Shown one piece after another: positions 43,661-53,252 of a stretch of DNA of 64,000 nt. The stretch is taken from assembly GCA_964555705.1 (NCBI GenBank), contig CAZKTN010000006.1:41904-105903 (forward strand). The letters run 5' to 3'. The notes under the pieces are model-generated. The model did not search any database and was not told the DNA's origin. It worked only from the letters and a program-made list of their open reading frames with translations. Position numbers and translations under genes: made by a program. Each line of letters starts with the position of its first letter. The first letter of the stretch is position 1. Source of the DNA: ZLKRG44 sp964555705. Lineage in GTDB: Bacteria > Planctomycetota > Phycisphaerae > Phycisphaerales > SM1A02.

Positions 43661-45433
43661 ATGAGTCCCGTCGCTGCCCACCGTCGTCTGGCCCGCACCC
43701 TCGCCTGCGCTGCAATCGCCGCGATCGCACTCGGCGGATCGGCCCTCGCCCAGGACGCGACCCAGGGCGCGCCGGCGGCGAAGCCATCCGTGCCCTCCAC
43801 GAACTCGACGCTCTCGACCAAGAATGCACCTGCGCAGCAGAAGGGCGCAGGATCCCCAAGCCTGTCGCCGAGTGCCGCTTCGGCAACGGACGTCCGTCAG
43901 GCCACGGCTGCCACCGCGCCGCCAGCGCCGCAGATGTCGAACGAGGTTCCGATTGTCTTCGAGCCGTCAGTGCTCGACCTCGGCGAGATGCAGGCGGACG
44001 TGCCCAAGGCCGGTGTGGTGAAGCTGCGCAATGTCAGCTCCGCGCCCGTGAAGGTGCTCAAGGCAATCCCCGGATGCGGGTGCACGACGGTCGGAGCGCC
44101 GCAGGACCCGATCCAGCCCGGCGAGGCTGCCGAGATCGAGATCACGATGAAGCCTGGCCCGAAGCCCGGCGTCAACATGCGCAAGAGCGTCACGTTCCAG
44201 CTCGAGGGCTACTCGCCCATCGTGCTCACCGTGCAGGGCGACGTTGCGGCGTATGTCACGATCGAGCCCGACGTCATCGCCGCGCCCAAGGGTGGCGAGA
44301 CGACCGAGCAGAAGGTGGTGCTGCGCTCCGTCGATGGCCAGTCGTTCACCATCAAGGGCGCAAACCCGCCAATTCTCGCATCCATTCCCGCAGATGCCGC
44401 CCTCGAGCACACGCTCGACATCGACTGGGGCAAGTGGGAGGCACAGGGCCGCGCGATGAAGCTGGCCGTGGACACAAGCCACCCCAAGGCGCCATCGCTT
44501 TCGGTCATGATCAAGAGGCCGCTGGTCGTGGAGCCCGCCGGCAAGACTCCCTCAGCGCCCAACGCGCCGGCAGCGAGGCCAGCGAGCGAGATCGTGACCG
44601 CATCGCAGCGCGGTGACGCAGCGAGGGTCCGCGAGCTGCTCGCGGCAGGGGGCAATGCGAACGATGTTGACCCCGACACCGGCCGGAGCGCGCTCCATTT
44701 CGCCGCTCGCGAGAACCGCGCCGAGGTGGTGGCCATCCTCATCGACAGCAAGGCCGACATCAATGCCACAGACCGGACAGGCAAGACGCCGCTGACGATG
44801 GCTGCCGAGAACTCGGCAGTGGATGCGACGAAGCTGCTCATCGAGCGTGGCGCAGACCTCAACAAGCGCGACCAGATCGGCGGCACACCGCTGACGTGGG
44901 CGTGTGGCCTCGGCACCGCGCCGACGGTGAAGCTGCTGATCGACAGCGGCGCTGACCTGAACGTCGTCGACATCAACGGCCTGACCCCGCTCATCTGGGC
45001 CGCCGGCATCGGCAAGCCCGAGAGCGTCAAGCTGATCCTCGAGCGCAAGCCGGACCTCGCCGTGCAGGACGGCGTCACCGGAGACACTGCCCTCATGCGT
45101 GCGGTGCGAAGCGGCAAGACCGAGAGCGTCAAGCTACTGATCGATGCGGGCGCAGATGTGAGCGTCAAGAACCGGCAGGGCTTCACGCCCGTGCAGATGG
45201 CGGCCATGAGCGGGAACCTCGAGAAGGTGAAGCTGCTCGTGGAGGCCAAGGCCGACCTTGCGGCCACCGATGCAAACGGACGCACGCCACTTGACCTTTC
45301 GATGCGTCGCTCCGACCCGGCCGGCAAGGAGGTGGCGGGCTACCTGCAGTCGGTGGGTGCACCGAGCGCAGCGCCGCCACCGGGTGGTGCGGCATCCGCT
45401 GCACCGGCCGCTCCTGCGGCAAAGCCGTCCTGA
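43661..45433 (+). CDS. Exported DUF1573-ankyrin repeat protein
   Basis: 590 residues. A signal peptide ends near GGSALAQ (about residue 31). A low-complexity linker leads to a DUF1573 domain (about 100-200): VFEPSVLDLGEMQADVPKAG and IPGCGCTTVGAP, an immunoglobulin-like fold often found on envelope proteins. From about residue 310 come at least seven ankyrin repeats (for example GRSALHFAARENRAEVVAIL, GTPLTWACGLGTAPTVKLLI), which bind proteins. The tail is Ala/Pro-rich. An exported protein with both domains is unusual; a protein-binding role at the envelope is inferred. Confidence 0.85.
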   Translation: MSPVAAHRRLARTLACAAIAAIALGGSALAQDATQGAPAAKPSVPSTNSTLSTKNAPAQQKGAGSPSLSPSAASATDVRQATAATAPPAPQMSNEVPIVFEPSVLDLGEMQADVPKAGVVKLRNVSSAPVKVLKAIPGCGCTTVGAPQDPIQPGEAAEIEITMKPGPKPGVNMRKSVTFQLEGYSPIVLTVQGDVAAYVTIEPDVIAAPKGGETTEQKVVLRSVDGQSFTIKGANPPILASIPADAALEHTLDIDWGKWEAQGRAMKLAVDTSHPKAPSLSVMIKRPLVVEPAGKTPSAPNAPAARPASEIVTASQRGDAARVRELLAAGGNANDVDPDTGRSALHFAARENRAEVVAILIDSKADINATDRTGKTPLTMAAENSAVDATKLLIERGADLNKRDQIGGTPLTWACGLGTAPTVKLLIDSGADLNVVDINGLTPLIWAAGIGKPESVKLILERKPDLAVQDGVTGDTALMRAVRSGKTESVKLLIDAGADVSVKNRQGFTPVQMAAMSGNLEKVKLLVEAKADLAATDANGRTPLDLSMRRSDPAGKEVAGYLQSVGAPSAAPPPGGAASAAPAAPAAKPS

Positions 45434-45511
45434 ACCTGCAAGATCCAGTGCCGGCATCCGCCCGTCGGGGGGGAAGGCAAGGCATCGGGTCGTGACACGA
45501 AGGAGATCAGC

Positions 45512-47017
45512 GTGAGCGCATATCCCGCCCTTGTGGAGCGTGTCCGGGAGGCCAGCCTCGTAGGGAGCGTCGCATCGGTGCTTGGCTGGGACCAGGAGAC
45601 CATGATGCCCCAGGGCGGCGTGGAGTTCCGTAGCCGGCAGCTCGCGCTCCTCGCGAGGCTGCACCACGAGCGCTCGACAGATCCGCAGATCGGCGAACTC
45701 CTCGAGCGCAGCGCGGGCGAGGGGTCGCTTGACCCCGCTGGCCCGGAGGCCGCAAACGTCCGTGAGATGCAGCGCGACTTCGACCGCGCGCGCAAGCTGC
45801 CCGCGGCGCTGGTGGAGGAGATGGCCAAGGTCTCGAGCATGGCCCAGCACGAATGGGCCGCCGCGCGCGCCGCGAGCGACTTCGCGAAGTTCCGCCCGTG
45901 GCTTGAGAAGCTCGTCGCGCTCAACCGCCAGAAGGCTGCGTGCCTTGGCATCCCGGAGGGAGGAGAGGCGTGGGATGCGCTTGCCGACACGTACGAGCCC
46001 GGCTGCCGCGCGAGCGATGTCGCGGCGCTCTTCGGTCCGCTGCGCGCGCGCCTCAAGGGGCTGCTGGATCGGGTGATGGGATCGAGGCACGGTCCCTCAA
46101 ACCGCTTCAACGAGCTTGAGCTCGACATCGACTCGCAGGAGCGCTTCGTGCGCTTCGTGGCCGAGAGCCTCGGGTTCGACTTCACGCGCGGGCGCCTTGA
46201 CCGCAGCACGCACCCGTTCTGCGGCGGCTCGCACTGCAATGACGTCCGCCTGACGACGCGCTACCGCGGCGACTGCGTCAACGATGCGCTCGGCTCGACC
46301 ATCCACGAGGCGGGCCACGGGATGTACGAGCAGGGGCTTCCCTTCGACAATGTCGGCACACCGCTCGGAGAGGCCGTGTCGCTGGGCATCCACGAGAGCC
46401 AGAGCAGGATGTGGGAGAACCAGGTCGGGCGTTCGCGCGCCTTCTGGATCTGGTGCACGCCGCACGTGATGCGCCATTTCGGCGACCGTGCGCGCGGCTT
46501 TGGCGCCGACGAGCTCTACGGAGCCGCGAACATCGTCGAGCCTGGATTCATCAGGGTCGATGCGGATGAGGCGACCTACAACCAGCACGTCATGGTGCGC
46601 TTCGCGCTTGAGCGTGCGCTGATCGGCGGACAGCTCGAGGTTGCCGACCTTCCGGGCGAGTGGAATCGCCTCTACAAGGACCATCTTGGACTTGACGTGC
46701 CCGACGACCGGCGTGGGTGCCTGCAGGACGTGCACTGGTCGATGGGTGCGTTCGGCTACTTCCCGACGTACACGCTCGGCACGCTCTACGCGGCGCAGCT
46801 CTTCGATGCGGCGCGCTCGGCGATGCCAGGGCTTGAGGAGGGAATCGCCCGGGGCGAGTTCGCGCCGCTCCTGAAGTGGCTCAACCGCGAGGTGCATGCC
46901 CACGGACGCCGCTACCTCCCGGGCGAGCTGTGCCGTCGGGTCACCGGCAAGCCCCTCAGTGCGGAGCCATTCCTGGCGCACCTTGAGGCAAAACTCGCTC
47001 CCCTCTACGGTCTCTGA
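45512..47017 (+). CDS. M32-family metallocarboxypeptidase
   Basis: 501 residues, the standard length for Taq-type carboxypeptidases. The zinc motif HEAGHGMYEQG is preceded by the family stretch LTTRYRGDCVNDALGSTI; the third ligand lies in LGIHESQSRMWEN. It removes C-terminal residues from peptides in the cytoplasm; there is no signal peptide. GTG 45512 is preceded by AAGGAG. Confidence 0.93.
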   Translation: MSAYPALVERVREASLVGSVASVLGWDQETMMPQGGVEFRSRQLALLARLHHERSTDPQIGELLERSAGEGSLDPAGPEAANVREMQRDFDRARKLPAALVEEMAKVSSMAQHEWAAARAASDFAKFRPWLEKLVALNRQKAACLGIPEGGEAWDALADTYEPGCRASDVAALFGPLRARLKGLLDRVMGSRHGPSNRFNELELDIDSQERFVRFVAESLGFDFTRGRLDRSTHPFCGGSHCNDVRLTTRYRGDCVNDALGSTIHEAGHGMYEQGLPFDNVGTPLGEAVSLGIHESQSRMWENQVGRSRAFWIWCTPHVMRHFGDRARGFGADELYGAANIVEPGFIRVDADEATYNQHVMVRFALERALIGGQLEVADLPGEWNRLYKDHLGLDVPDDRRGCLQDVHWSMGAFGYFPTYTLGTLYAAQLFDAARSAMPGLEEGIARGEFAPLLKWLNREVHAHGRRYLPGELCRRVTGKPLSAEPFLAHLEAKLAPLYGL

Positions 47018-47054
47018 ACGCGTTTCCCGCTACAGTGGCGGTTTCGCCCCCGCC

Positions 47055-48932
47055 ATGCCATACGACCGCAGTGCCATCCGGAACGTGGCGATCATCGCCC
47101 ACGTCGATCACGGCAAGACCACACTTGTCGACGCCATGCTTCGCGCCTCGAGCGCCGCAAGGGAGGTGGAGCAGGACGCGGAGTGCGTCATGGACTCGAA
47201 CCCGCTCGAGCGCGAGCGCGGGATCACGATCCTCGCCAAGAACTGCGCGGTCGACTACGTGGTGCGGCACGGGCCTCGTGCGGGCACGCCGCTGCGCGTG
47301 AACATCCTCGACACGCCCGGCCACGCCGACTTCGGTGGCGAGGTCGAGCGCGTGCTCCGGATGGCCGATGGCTGCCTGCTGCTTGTCGACGCCCTCGACG
47401 GGCCCATGCCGCAGACCCGATTCGTGCTGTCGAAGGCGCTCGAGCTTGGCCTGAAGCCGATCGTCGTCGTCAACAAGTGCGACAGGCCTGAGGCGAGGCC
47501 AGATGGCGTCGTCAACGAGGTCTTCGACCTGCTCGTTGAGCTTGGTGCGGATGAGCTGGCCCTCGACTTCCCCGTGCTCTATGCCTCGGGGCGAGAGGGA
47601 TGGGCGTCCCGCGAGCTGGGCAACAGGTCGCGTGGTGTGGACGACCTCTTCGACGCGATCGCCGAGCGCGTCCCCGCGCCGACTGGCGACCCCGACGCGC
47701 CGCTTCAGTTCCTTGTCGTGAACCTCGACTCGAACGACTTCGTCGGCCGCATCGGGATCGGGCGCGTGTACCAGGGCACGCTGCGGGCTGGCGTGGCCGT
47801 CGCCGTATGCACCGCAGATGGGGGCACTGTCCGTGCGCGCATCCAGGGCATCAAGGCATTTGAGGGACTTGGGCGGCGCCCGACGGATGCGGTGATGGCC
47901 GGGGACCTGTGCGCCATCGAGGGCATCCCCGCGATCGAGATCGGCGACACGCTGTGCGATCCGGACAAGCCCATCCCCATGGAGCGCGTGAAGGTCGACG
48001 AGCCCACGCTGCACATGGTCTTCAGGATCAACGACGGCCCGCTTGGAGGCCGCGAGGGCAAGTTCGTGACGAGCCGGCAGATCTCGGAGCGACTCGAGCG
48101 CGAGCTGCGCTCGAATGTTGCGCTGCGTGTGGCGCCAGGCGACACGTCCGAGGAGTTCCATGTCTCGGGGCGCGGACTGCTGCACTTGGGCGTGCTCCTC
48201 GAGAACATGCGGCGTGAGGGCTACGAGCTCACTGTCGGAAAGCCGGAGGTCATCGAGCGCGAGGTCGACGGCGTGCGGCAGGAGCCGTGGGAGCGGGTGG
48301 TGCTCGATCTGCCGCAGGACGGCATGGGGCCCGGTCTCGAGCTGCTCGGCCAGCGCGGGGCTGAGGTCAAGAGCGTCGACATGCGCGGAGCGCGCGTTCG
48401 AGTCGAGGGCGACATCCCGGCGCGCGGCCTCATCGGTCTCCGCACCCGACTGCTGAACGCCACCGGCGGCGAGGCAGTGATGGAGCACTCGTTCCTGGAG
48501 TGGCGTCCGCTCGGCGCTGTGGTGCGCAAGCGCCTCGCAGGGGTGCTGATCGCCACCGAGGCTGGCCCGGTCACGCAGTTCGCGCTGCAGAACCTCGCGG
48601 ACCGCGGCGTCATGTTCGTGAAGCCAGGCGATGCCGTCTACGAGGGCATGGTGGTGGGCGAGCACACGCGCGACAACGACCTCAACGTGAACGTGGTCAA
48701 GCTCAAGCCGCTGTCGAACGTGCGCGAGTCGAGCAAGGAGGCGACAGTGGTGCTCAAGTCGCCGCGGCCGCTCACGCTCGAGAGCGCCCTCGAGTACATC
48801 GAGGATGACGAGTACGTCGAGATCACGCCGCAGTCGATCCGCATCCGCAAGCGCATCCTGCGCGAGGCGGAGCGGCGCCGCGCGGAGCGGCAGCAGCGCG
48901 ACCGCGAGGCGGCCGCCGCGATGCAGGACTGA
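47055..48932 (+). CDS. typA: Translational GTPase TypA/BipA
   Basis: 625 residues. Ribosome-binding GTPase with elongation-factor domains: P-loop HVDHGKTT, switch I ERERGITI, DTPGHADFGGEVERVL, NKCD, and the TypA-specific C-terminal half (EPWERVVLDLPQD, SFLEWRPLGAVV). It helps ribosome assembly and stress responses. TACAGT (47031-47036) ends 18 bases before ATG 47055, which has no clear Shine-Dalgarno sequence. Confidence 0.95.
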   Translation: MPYDRSAIRNVAIIAHVDHGKTTLVDAMLRASSAAREVEQDAECVMDSNPLERERGITILAKNCAVDYVVRHGPRAGTPLRVNILDTPGHADFGGEVERVLRMADGCLLLVDALDGPMPQTRFVLSKALELGLKPIVVVNKCDRPEARPDGVVNEVFDLLVELGADELALDFPVLYASGREGWASRELGNRSRGVDDLFDAIAERVPAPTGDPDAPLQFLVVNLDSNDFVGRIGIGRVYQGTLRAGVAVAVCTADGGTVRARIQGIKAFEGLGRRPTDAVMAGDLCAIEGIPAIEIGDTLCDPDKPIPMERVKVDEPTLHMVFRINDGPLGGREGKFVTSRQISERLERELRSNVALRVAPGDTSEEFHVSGRGLLHLGVLLENMRREGYELTVGKPEVIEREVDGVRQEPWERVVLDLPQDGMGPGLELLGQRGAEVKSVDMRGARVRVEGDIPARGLIGLRTRLLNATGGEAVMEHSFLEWRPLGAVVRKRLAGVLIATEAGPVTQFALQNLADRGVMFVKPGDAVYEGMVVGEHTRDNDLNVNVVKLKPLSNVRESSKEATVVLKSPRPLTLESALEYIEDDEYVEITPQSIRIRKRILREAERRRAERQQRDREAAAAMQD

Positions 48933-48957
48933 CGTCGCCGCGCCGTAGGATGCGGTC

Positions 48958-50226
48958 GTGGCGCTCTTCGTGCAGAAATTCGGCGGCACCAGCGTCGGCG
49001 ACGTCGACCGGATGAAGGCGGCGGCGGCACGCGTCGCGGCTACCCGCACGTCAGGGCATAGGGTTGTTGTTGTGGTCAGCGCGATGGGGCATGCCACAGA
49101 CGAGCTGATCGGGCTCGCCGAGCGGGTTTCCGCACTGCCCGACCACCGGGAGCTTGACCTGCTGATGTCCACCGGCGAGCTCGTGAGCTGCAGCCTCTTT
49201 GCCATGGCGCTGCGAGAGCGTGGCGTGCCCGCGGAGGGCCTCACGGGCGCACAGGCGGGCATCCGCACCGATGGCGTGCATGGGCGCGCGCGCATCACCC
49301 GCATTGACCGCGGGCGCATCGCCCGGATGCTCGAGACCGGCGTGGTGCCTGTCGTGGCCGGGTTCCAGGGCGCGTCCGACGCGGGCGAGATCACGACGCT
49401 GGGCCGCGGCGGCTCAGACACGACCGCCGTCGCGCTTGCGGCGCACCTTCGTGTGGCGGACACCGGCGGCTGCTGCGAGATCTTCACCGACGTCGATGGC
49501 GTCTACACCGCCGACCCTCGGCGTGTCCGGAGCGCAGCGAAGCTCAGCCGCATCTCCTACGAGGAGATGCTCGAGCTCGCCGCGCTCGGTGCAGGCGTCA
49601 TGCATGCGCGCGCAGTGATGTTCGGCGAGAAGTTCGCGGTGCCCATTCACGTGAGGCACAGCCAGTTGCCGGACAGGGGCACGATGATCACACGGGAGAC
49701 ACCAGACATGGAAGAGCTTGCTGTCGTCGGCTGCGCCCTCAAGGAGGACCTTGGCCGCATCAGCGTGCGCGGGCTGCGCAACGCACGCGGACTCCAGGGC
49801 GGCATCTTCGCAGCGCTCGCCGACCGCAATATCGTGGTCGACGACATCATGCAGACGGAACAGGGGGATGCCACGGTGCTTGCCTTCACTGTCGACCACG
49901 GCGACCTCGCCGACGCCAAGCAGATCGTCGGCGGGGTGGTCGCGCAGGCAGGATCCGAGATGCAGGTCGAGGTGGGGCTCTCGAAGGTGTCTGTGGTGGG
50001 CGTCGGCATGAAGAGCCACGCGGGCGTGGCGAGCCGCATGTTCCGTGCGCTCGGCGACGCATCGGTGCTCATCCACAACATCACCACCAGCGAAATCAAG
50101 ATCAGCTGCATCGTGGACAAGTCTGACGGGCAGCGTGCGCTCGATGCCGTGCACGCGGCTTTTGGGCTCGCGCTCGGCGACGGCGCGACCATCGGCATGC
50201 AGACGGACGCCGTGGTGGATCCATGA
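48958..50226 (+). CDS. lysC: Aspartate kinase
   Basis: 422 residues: kinase domain with VQKFGGTSVGDVDRM, SAMGHATDELI, GRGGSDTTAVALAA and DVDGVYTADPR, then two ACT domains for feedback control. It phosphorylates aspartate, the first step to lysine, threonine and methionine. GTG 48958 follows TAGGAT (48946-48951) by 6 bases, so it is probably leaderless. An internal ATG at 49708 before EELAVVG, with GGGAG 9 bases upstream, matches the place where other lysC genes start a separate beta subunit. The stop overlaps the kinase gene ATG. Confidence 0.95.
   Translation: MALFVQKFGGTSVGDVDRMKAAAARVAATRTSGHRVVVVVSAMGHATDELIGLAERVSALPDHRELDLLMSTGELVSCSLFAMALRERGVPAEGLTGAQAGIRTDGVHGRARITRIDRGRIARMLETGVVPVVAGFQGASDAGEITTLGRGGSDTTAVALAAHLRVADTGGCCEIFTDVDGVYTADPRRVRSAAKLSRISYEEMLELAALGAGVMHARAVMFGEKFAVPIHVRHSQLPDRGTMITRETPDMEELAVVGCALKEDLGRISVRGLRNARGLQGGIFAALADRNIVVDDIMQTEQGDATVLAFTVDHGDLADAKQIVGGVVAQAGSEMQVEVGLSKVSVVGVGMKSHAGVASRMFRALGDASVLIHNITTSEIKISCIVDKSDGQRALDAVHAAFGLALGDGATIGMQTDAVVDP
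49694..49710 (+). promoter_or_regulatory. Possible internal ribosome binding site and start for the LysC beta subunit
   Basis: GGGAG at 49694-49698 lies 9 bases before ATG 49708, in frame with lysC. The resulting protein would start with MEELAVVG and hold only the ACT domains, as in the alpha2-beta2 aspartokinases of Bacillus and Corynebacterium. Confidence 0.4.
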
Positions 50227-52946
50227 GCGGGGGGGATCCGTCGCCAGTGCCGGCGGGGGAGCCGCCCTCGGCCCGGGACACCGGCGCCTCTGTCGGTCTC
50301 TGGCGCCGCAATGAAGGTGCGGCTCGCGCTCCGGCAGTGCCCGGCATGCGCATCGAGCGGCTGCTCGGAGAGGGCGGTTTCGGCGCCGTATGGCTCGCCG
50401 AGCAGCAGGAGCCGGTGCGGCGCCGCATCGCGCTGAAGGTGCTCCGGGCGACGATGCCGGGGCCGCGGCTCCGCGCGCGCTTCGATGCAGAGCGGCAGCT
50501 GCTGGCGCGCATGGAGCACCCCGGCGTTGCCCGCATCTACGACGCCGGAGAGGCCGATGACGGTCGGCTTTGGTTTGCCATGGAGTACGTCGAGGGCGAG
50601 CCGATCGACCGCTGGTGCGACCGCCATCTGGCGTCACTGCGCACGCGCGTGGAGCTGCTGCTGCAGGCGTGCGCTGCGGTCCAGCACGCGCACTCAAAGG
50701 GAGTCGTCCACTGCGACCTCAAGCCATCGAACATCCTGGTCAGCGAGGTCGACGGTGCACCCGTCGTGAAGGTCATCGACTTCGGGGTGGCGCGCGTCAC
50801 CAGCGACACTGAGGTGCTCCCGACGCTCGGCTCCGAGGCCGCTGGTCCGCTCGGCACACTCGAGTTCATGGCGCCGGAGCAGGTGCGCGGCGGACGTGAC
50901 GCCGACACCCGCACTGACGTATGGGCGCTCGGCGTGGTGCTCTACCAGCAGCTGTGCGGAGCGTTGCCCTTCGACTCCCGCACGCTCCGCTCGGGCGGCA
51001 TCTACGCCGCGGCGCAGATGATCTCGGATACCGAGCCGAACACGCCCTCTGCATCGCTGCGTGCCGCCGCACGCAGGGACCCAGAGGGCGCAGTACGGGT
51101 TGCCGCTTCGCGAGGCCTCTCGTGGACACGACTGTGCGCGATGACGGCGCCGGAGCTCGACTGGATCGCGATGCGATGCCTCGAGAAGGATCCCGACCGT
51201 CGCTACTCCGGTACGGCCGCGCTCGCTGATGACCTGGGCCGGTGGCTTCGCGACGAGCCAGTGCTGGCAGGACCGCCCAACACGGCGCTGCGCGTGCGCA
51301 AGTTCGTTCGCAGGAACCGCATCGGCGTTGCGGTCGGCGCAACAGCCGCAGTCGGGCTCATGGCAGCGCTCGGGGGCACCGGCTACGGCCTCCTTCAGGC
51401 ACAGCGCAATCTCAGCCTTGCCGAGGAGCGCCTGGCGCGCTTCGAGAGGCTGCGTGACTTCAACGCCTCAATCCTGAGTGCAGTCGAGCCGTCCACCGCA
51501 CGCGGCATGGATACCCGGCTCGTTCGCCTGATGGTCGACAACGCGTCAGCGGAGATCGACAGTCGGTTCGCCGATGACACGGTCGCGGCCAGCGACGTGC
51601 ACCGAACCGTAGGGGTCGCCTACCGGTCGATTGGCGAGTGGGACCAGGCAGAGACGCACCTGAAGAAGTCGCTCGAGCTGGTGCGCGCAGATCACGGCGA
51701 CGCTTCTGTCCACACCCTGCGGGCGCAGAACGACCTCGGCGAGGTGCTTCTTGCGCGGGGCCGAGTGCCTGATGCTGCGCCGCTGCTCGAATCGACGTAC
51801 GCGGCGCGCGTGGCGGCCCTTGGCCCCGACCACCCAGACTCGCTCGTGTCACTGCACAACCTTGCATTGCTGCGCGATTCGCAGGCGCGGCTGCCCGATG
51901 CTGAAGCGCTCAACATCGAGCTTGTGGAGCGGCGCACGCGCGCCCTCGGCGCCGATGCCGACGGCACGCTCAGGTCGCGCGTCAACCTCGCCGACGTGCA
52001 GCGGCAGCTCGGCAAGCGCGCTGACGCGCTCGCGAACCTTGACGCAGTGGTATCGGCCCGCATGGCACGGCTCGGCGACGACCATCCGGAGACGCTCTCC
52101 GCGCGGCAGTCACGTGCGCTGGTCCTTCGCGTCAGCGGCAACATGCAGGACGCCCGGGCAGAGCTCGAGGCGATCATGCCGGCGATGCAGCGGGTGCTCG
52201 GGAACTCGCACAATGACACTGTCTCTGCACGGCACAGCGCAGCCTCGATCATGCGCGACACCGGCGACGTCGCCGGCGCCGAGTCGGAGTTCCGCGCCCT
52301 TGCGCAGGTGCTCGAGTCGACACTCGGCCCAGACCATGTGCGGACGCTCATCGTGAGAAACGATCTCGCTGCAGCGCTCGAGATGCAAGGCAAGCTCGAT
52401 GAGGCCGAGTCGATCGGCCGCGACGTGCTCGAGCGGTACAGAAGGACGCTCGGCGACTCCGCTCCGCGCACGATGACGGCAACAAACAACCTCGGCTACG
52501 TGTACTGGGCAATGGGACGCCATGCCGATGCCGAGCGCCACTGGACCGTCGCGGCCGAGGGGTTCGAGAAGGCCGTAGGACCCGACCACGCCAACACGAT
52601 CGGCGCGAAGGCTGCGGTCGCGCGCGCCATGGTCGCCAGAGGCGCGGCGGCCGAGGCGCGTCAGCTCGTGGAGCGCGTCGCCTTGAACCCGCCGCAAGGG
52701 TTGAGCGCGGCGCGCCAGCTCCAGACGATCCTCGTCTACGGGCGGATCCTTGCGGCGATCAGCGAGTCGTCGGCGGCGCTTGGGCAGTTCGAGCGAGCGT
52801 GGTTGCTGGCGGGCGAGAGTGCTGCCCAGAGGGCGGCTGTCGTCGAGCAGGTGATTGCGGCCATTCCTGCGCTCGAAGGCGATGAGCACGCCGCCTGGCG
52901 GTCGAGGGCTGCAGATGCCGGCATCGAGGTGGGAACGCCGCCGTGA
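50223..52946 (+). CDS. Membrane Ser/Thr protein kinase with C-terminal TPR region
   Basis: 907 residues. Kinase domain: glycine loop GEGGFGAVW (about residue 49), lysine in IALKVL, catalytic loop VVHCDLKPSNIL (HCD, so a non-RD kinase), DFG in VIDFGVAR and APE in FMAPEQ. A membrane helix follows at about 362-385 (GVAVGATAAVGLMAALGG). The external part holds many tetratricopeptide repeats (Fis1/NB-ARC type, e.g. LVSLHNLALLRDSQARLPDA). It probably senses proteins outside and signals inside. ATG 50223 overlaps the lysC stop. Its last codons are the first copy of a 39-bp repeat array. Confidence 0.88.
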   Translation: MSGGDPSPVPAGEPPSARDTGASVGLWRRNEGAARAPAVPGMRIERLLGEGGFGAVWLAEQQEPVRRRIALKVLRATMPGPRLRARFDAERQLLARMEHPGVARIYDAGEADDGRLWFAMEYVEGEPIDRWCDRHLASLRTRVELLLQACAAVQHAHSKGVVHCDLKPSNILVSEVDGAPVVKVIDFGVARVTSDTEVLPTLGSEAAGPLGTLEFMAPEQVRGGRDADTRTDVWALGVVLYQQLCGALPFDSRTLRSGGIYAAAQMISDTEPNTPSASLRAAARRDPEGAVRVAASRGLSWTRLCAMTAPELDWIAMRCLEKDPDRRYSGTAALADDLGRWLRDEPVLAGPPNTALRVRKFVRRNRIGVAVGATAAVGLMAALGGTGYGLLQAQRNLSLAEERLARFERLRDFNASILSAVEPSTARGMDTRLVRLMVDNASAEIDSRFADDTVAASDVHRTVGVAYRSIGEWDQAETHLKKSLELVRADHGDASVHTLRAQNDLGEVLLARGRVPDAAPLLESTYAARVAALGPDHPDSLVSLHNLALLRDSQARLPDAEALNIELVERRTRALGADADGTLRSRVNLADVQRQLGKRADALANLDAVVSARMARLGDDHPETLSARQSRALVLRVSGNMQDARAELEAIMPAMQRVLGNSHNDTVSARHSAASIMRDTGDVAGAESEFRALAQVLESTLGPDHVRTLIVRNDLAAALEMQGKLDEAESIGRDVLERYRRTLGDSAPRTMTATNNLGYVYWAMGRHADAERHWTVAAEGFEKAVGPDHANTIGAKAAVARAMVARGAAAEARQLVERVALNPPQGLSAARQLQTILVYGRILAAISESSAALGQFERAWLLAGESAAQRAAVVEQVIAAIPALEGDEHAAWRSRAADAGIEVGTPP

Positions 52947-53121
52947 GCGCCACAGACCCGATCTCACATGGGAACGCCGCCGTGAGCGCCNNNNNNNNNN
53001 NNNNNNNNNNNNNNNNNNNNNNNNNNNNNNNNNNNNNNNNNNNNNNNNNNNNNNNNNNNNNNNNNNNNNNNNNNNNNNNNNNNNNNNNNNGATCTCACAT
53101 GGGAACGCCGCCGTGAGCGCC
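52930..53121. repeat. 39-bp tandem repeat array spanning an assembly gap
   Basis: A 22-base core (starting TGGGAACGCCGCC) occurs at 52930-52951, 52969-52990 and 53100-53121. The first two are spaced 39 bases apart. The first copy contains the stop codon of the kinase gene. The sequence between cores (ending GATCTCACA) is also repeated. The right side of the gap resumes within a unit in the same phase, so the missing sequence is probably more of the same array. Confidence 0.8.
52991..53090. other. Assembly gap (100 N) inside the repeat array
   Basis: Exactly 100 N, flanked on both sides by the same repeat unit, so the gap is best explained by a collapsed tandem array. The true length is unknown. 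Confidence 0.99.
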
Positions 53122-53252
53122 GCAGGCTGAATCCCTCCCTGGATCGAGTTGTACAGAACATAGATTATAGGACTTTCAGGATAGGTAAGCCTCCGGAACC
53201 CGTACAACGCCCCATCGTTCCAGACGCTCCAGACACGCACTGACACCGACTC
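53122..53252. promoter_or_regulatory. AT-rich region upstream of the Fur-like gene
   Basis: No gene is seen. The segment is noticeably richer in A and T than its surroundings and holds TATAGG-like elements near 53165. GTTGTAC near 53149 and GTACAAC near 53202 form an inverted repeat about 45 bases apart. It probably holds the promoter and perhaps an operator of the regulator gene. Confidence 0.4.

Noticed and set aside
46956..49487. 843-codon open frame on the minus strand across typA and lysC
   Set aside because: No domain is recognisable; the opposite strand encodes two well-conserved proteins.
52930..53121. Repeats considered as a CRISPR array
   Set aside because: The sequences between cores are identical rather than unique and only 17 bases long, and no cas gene is present.
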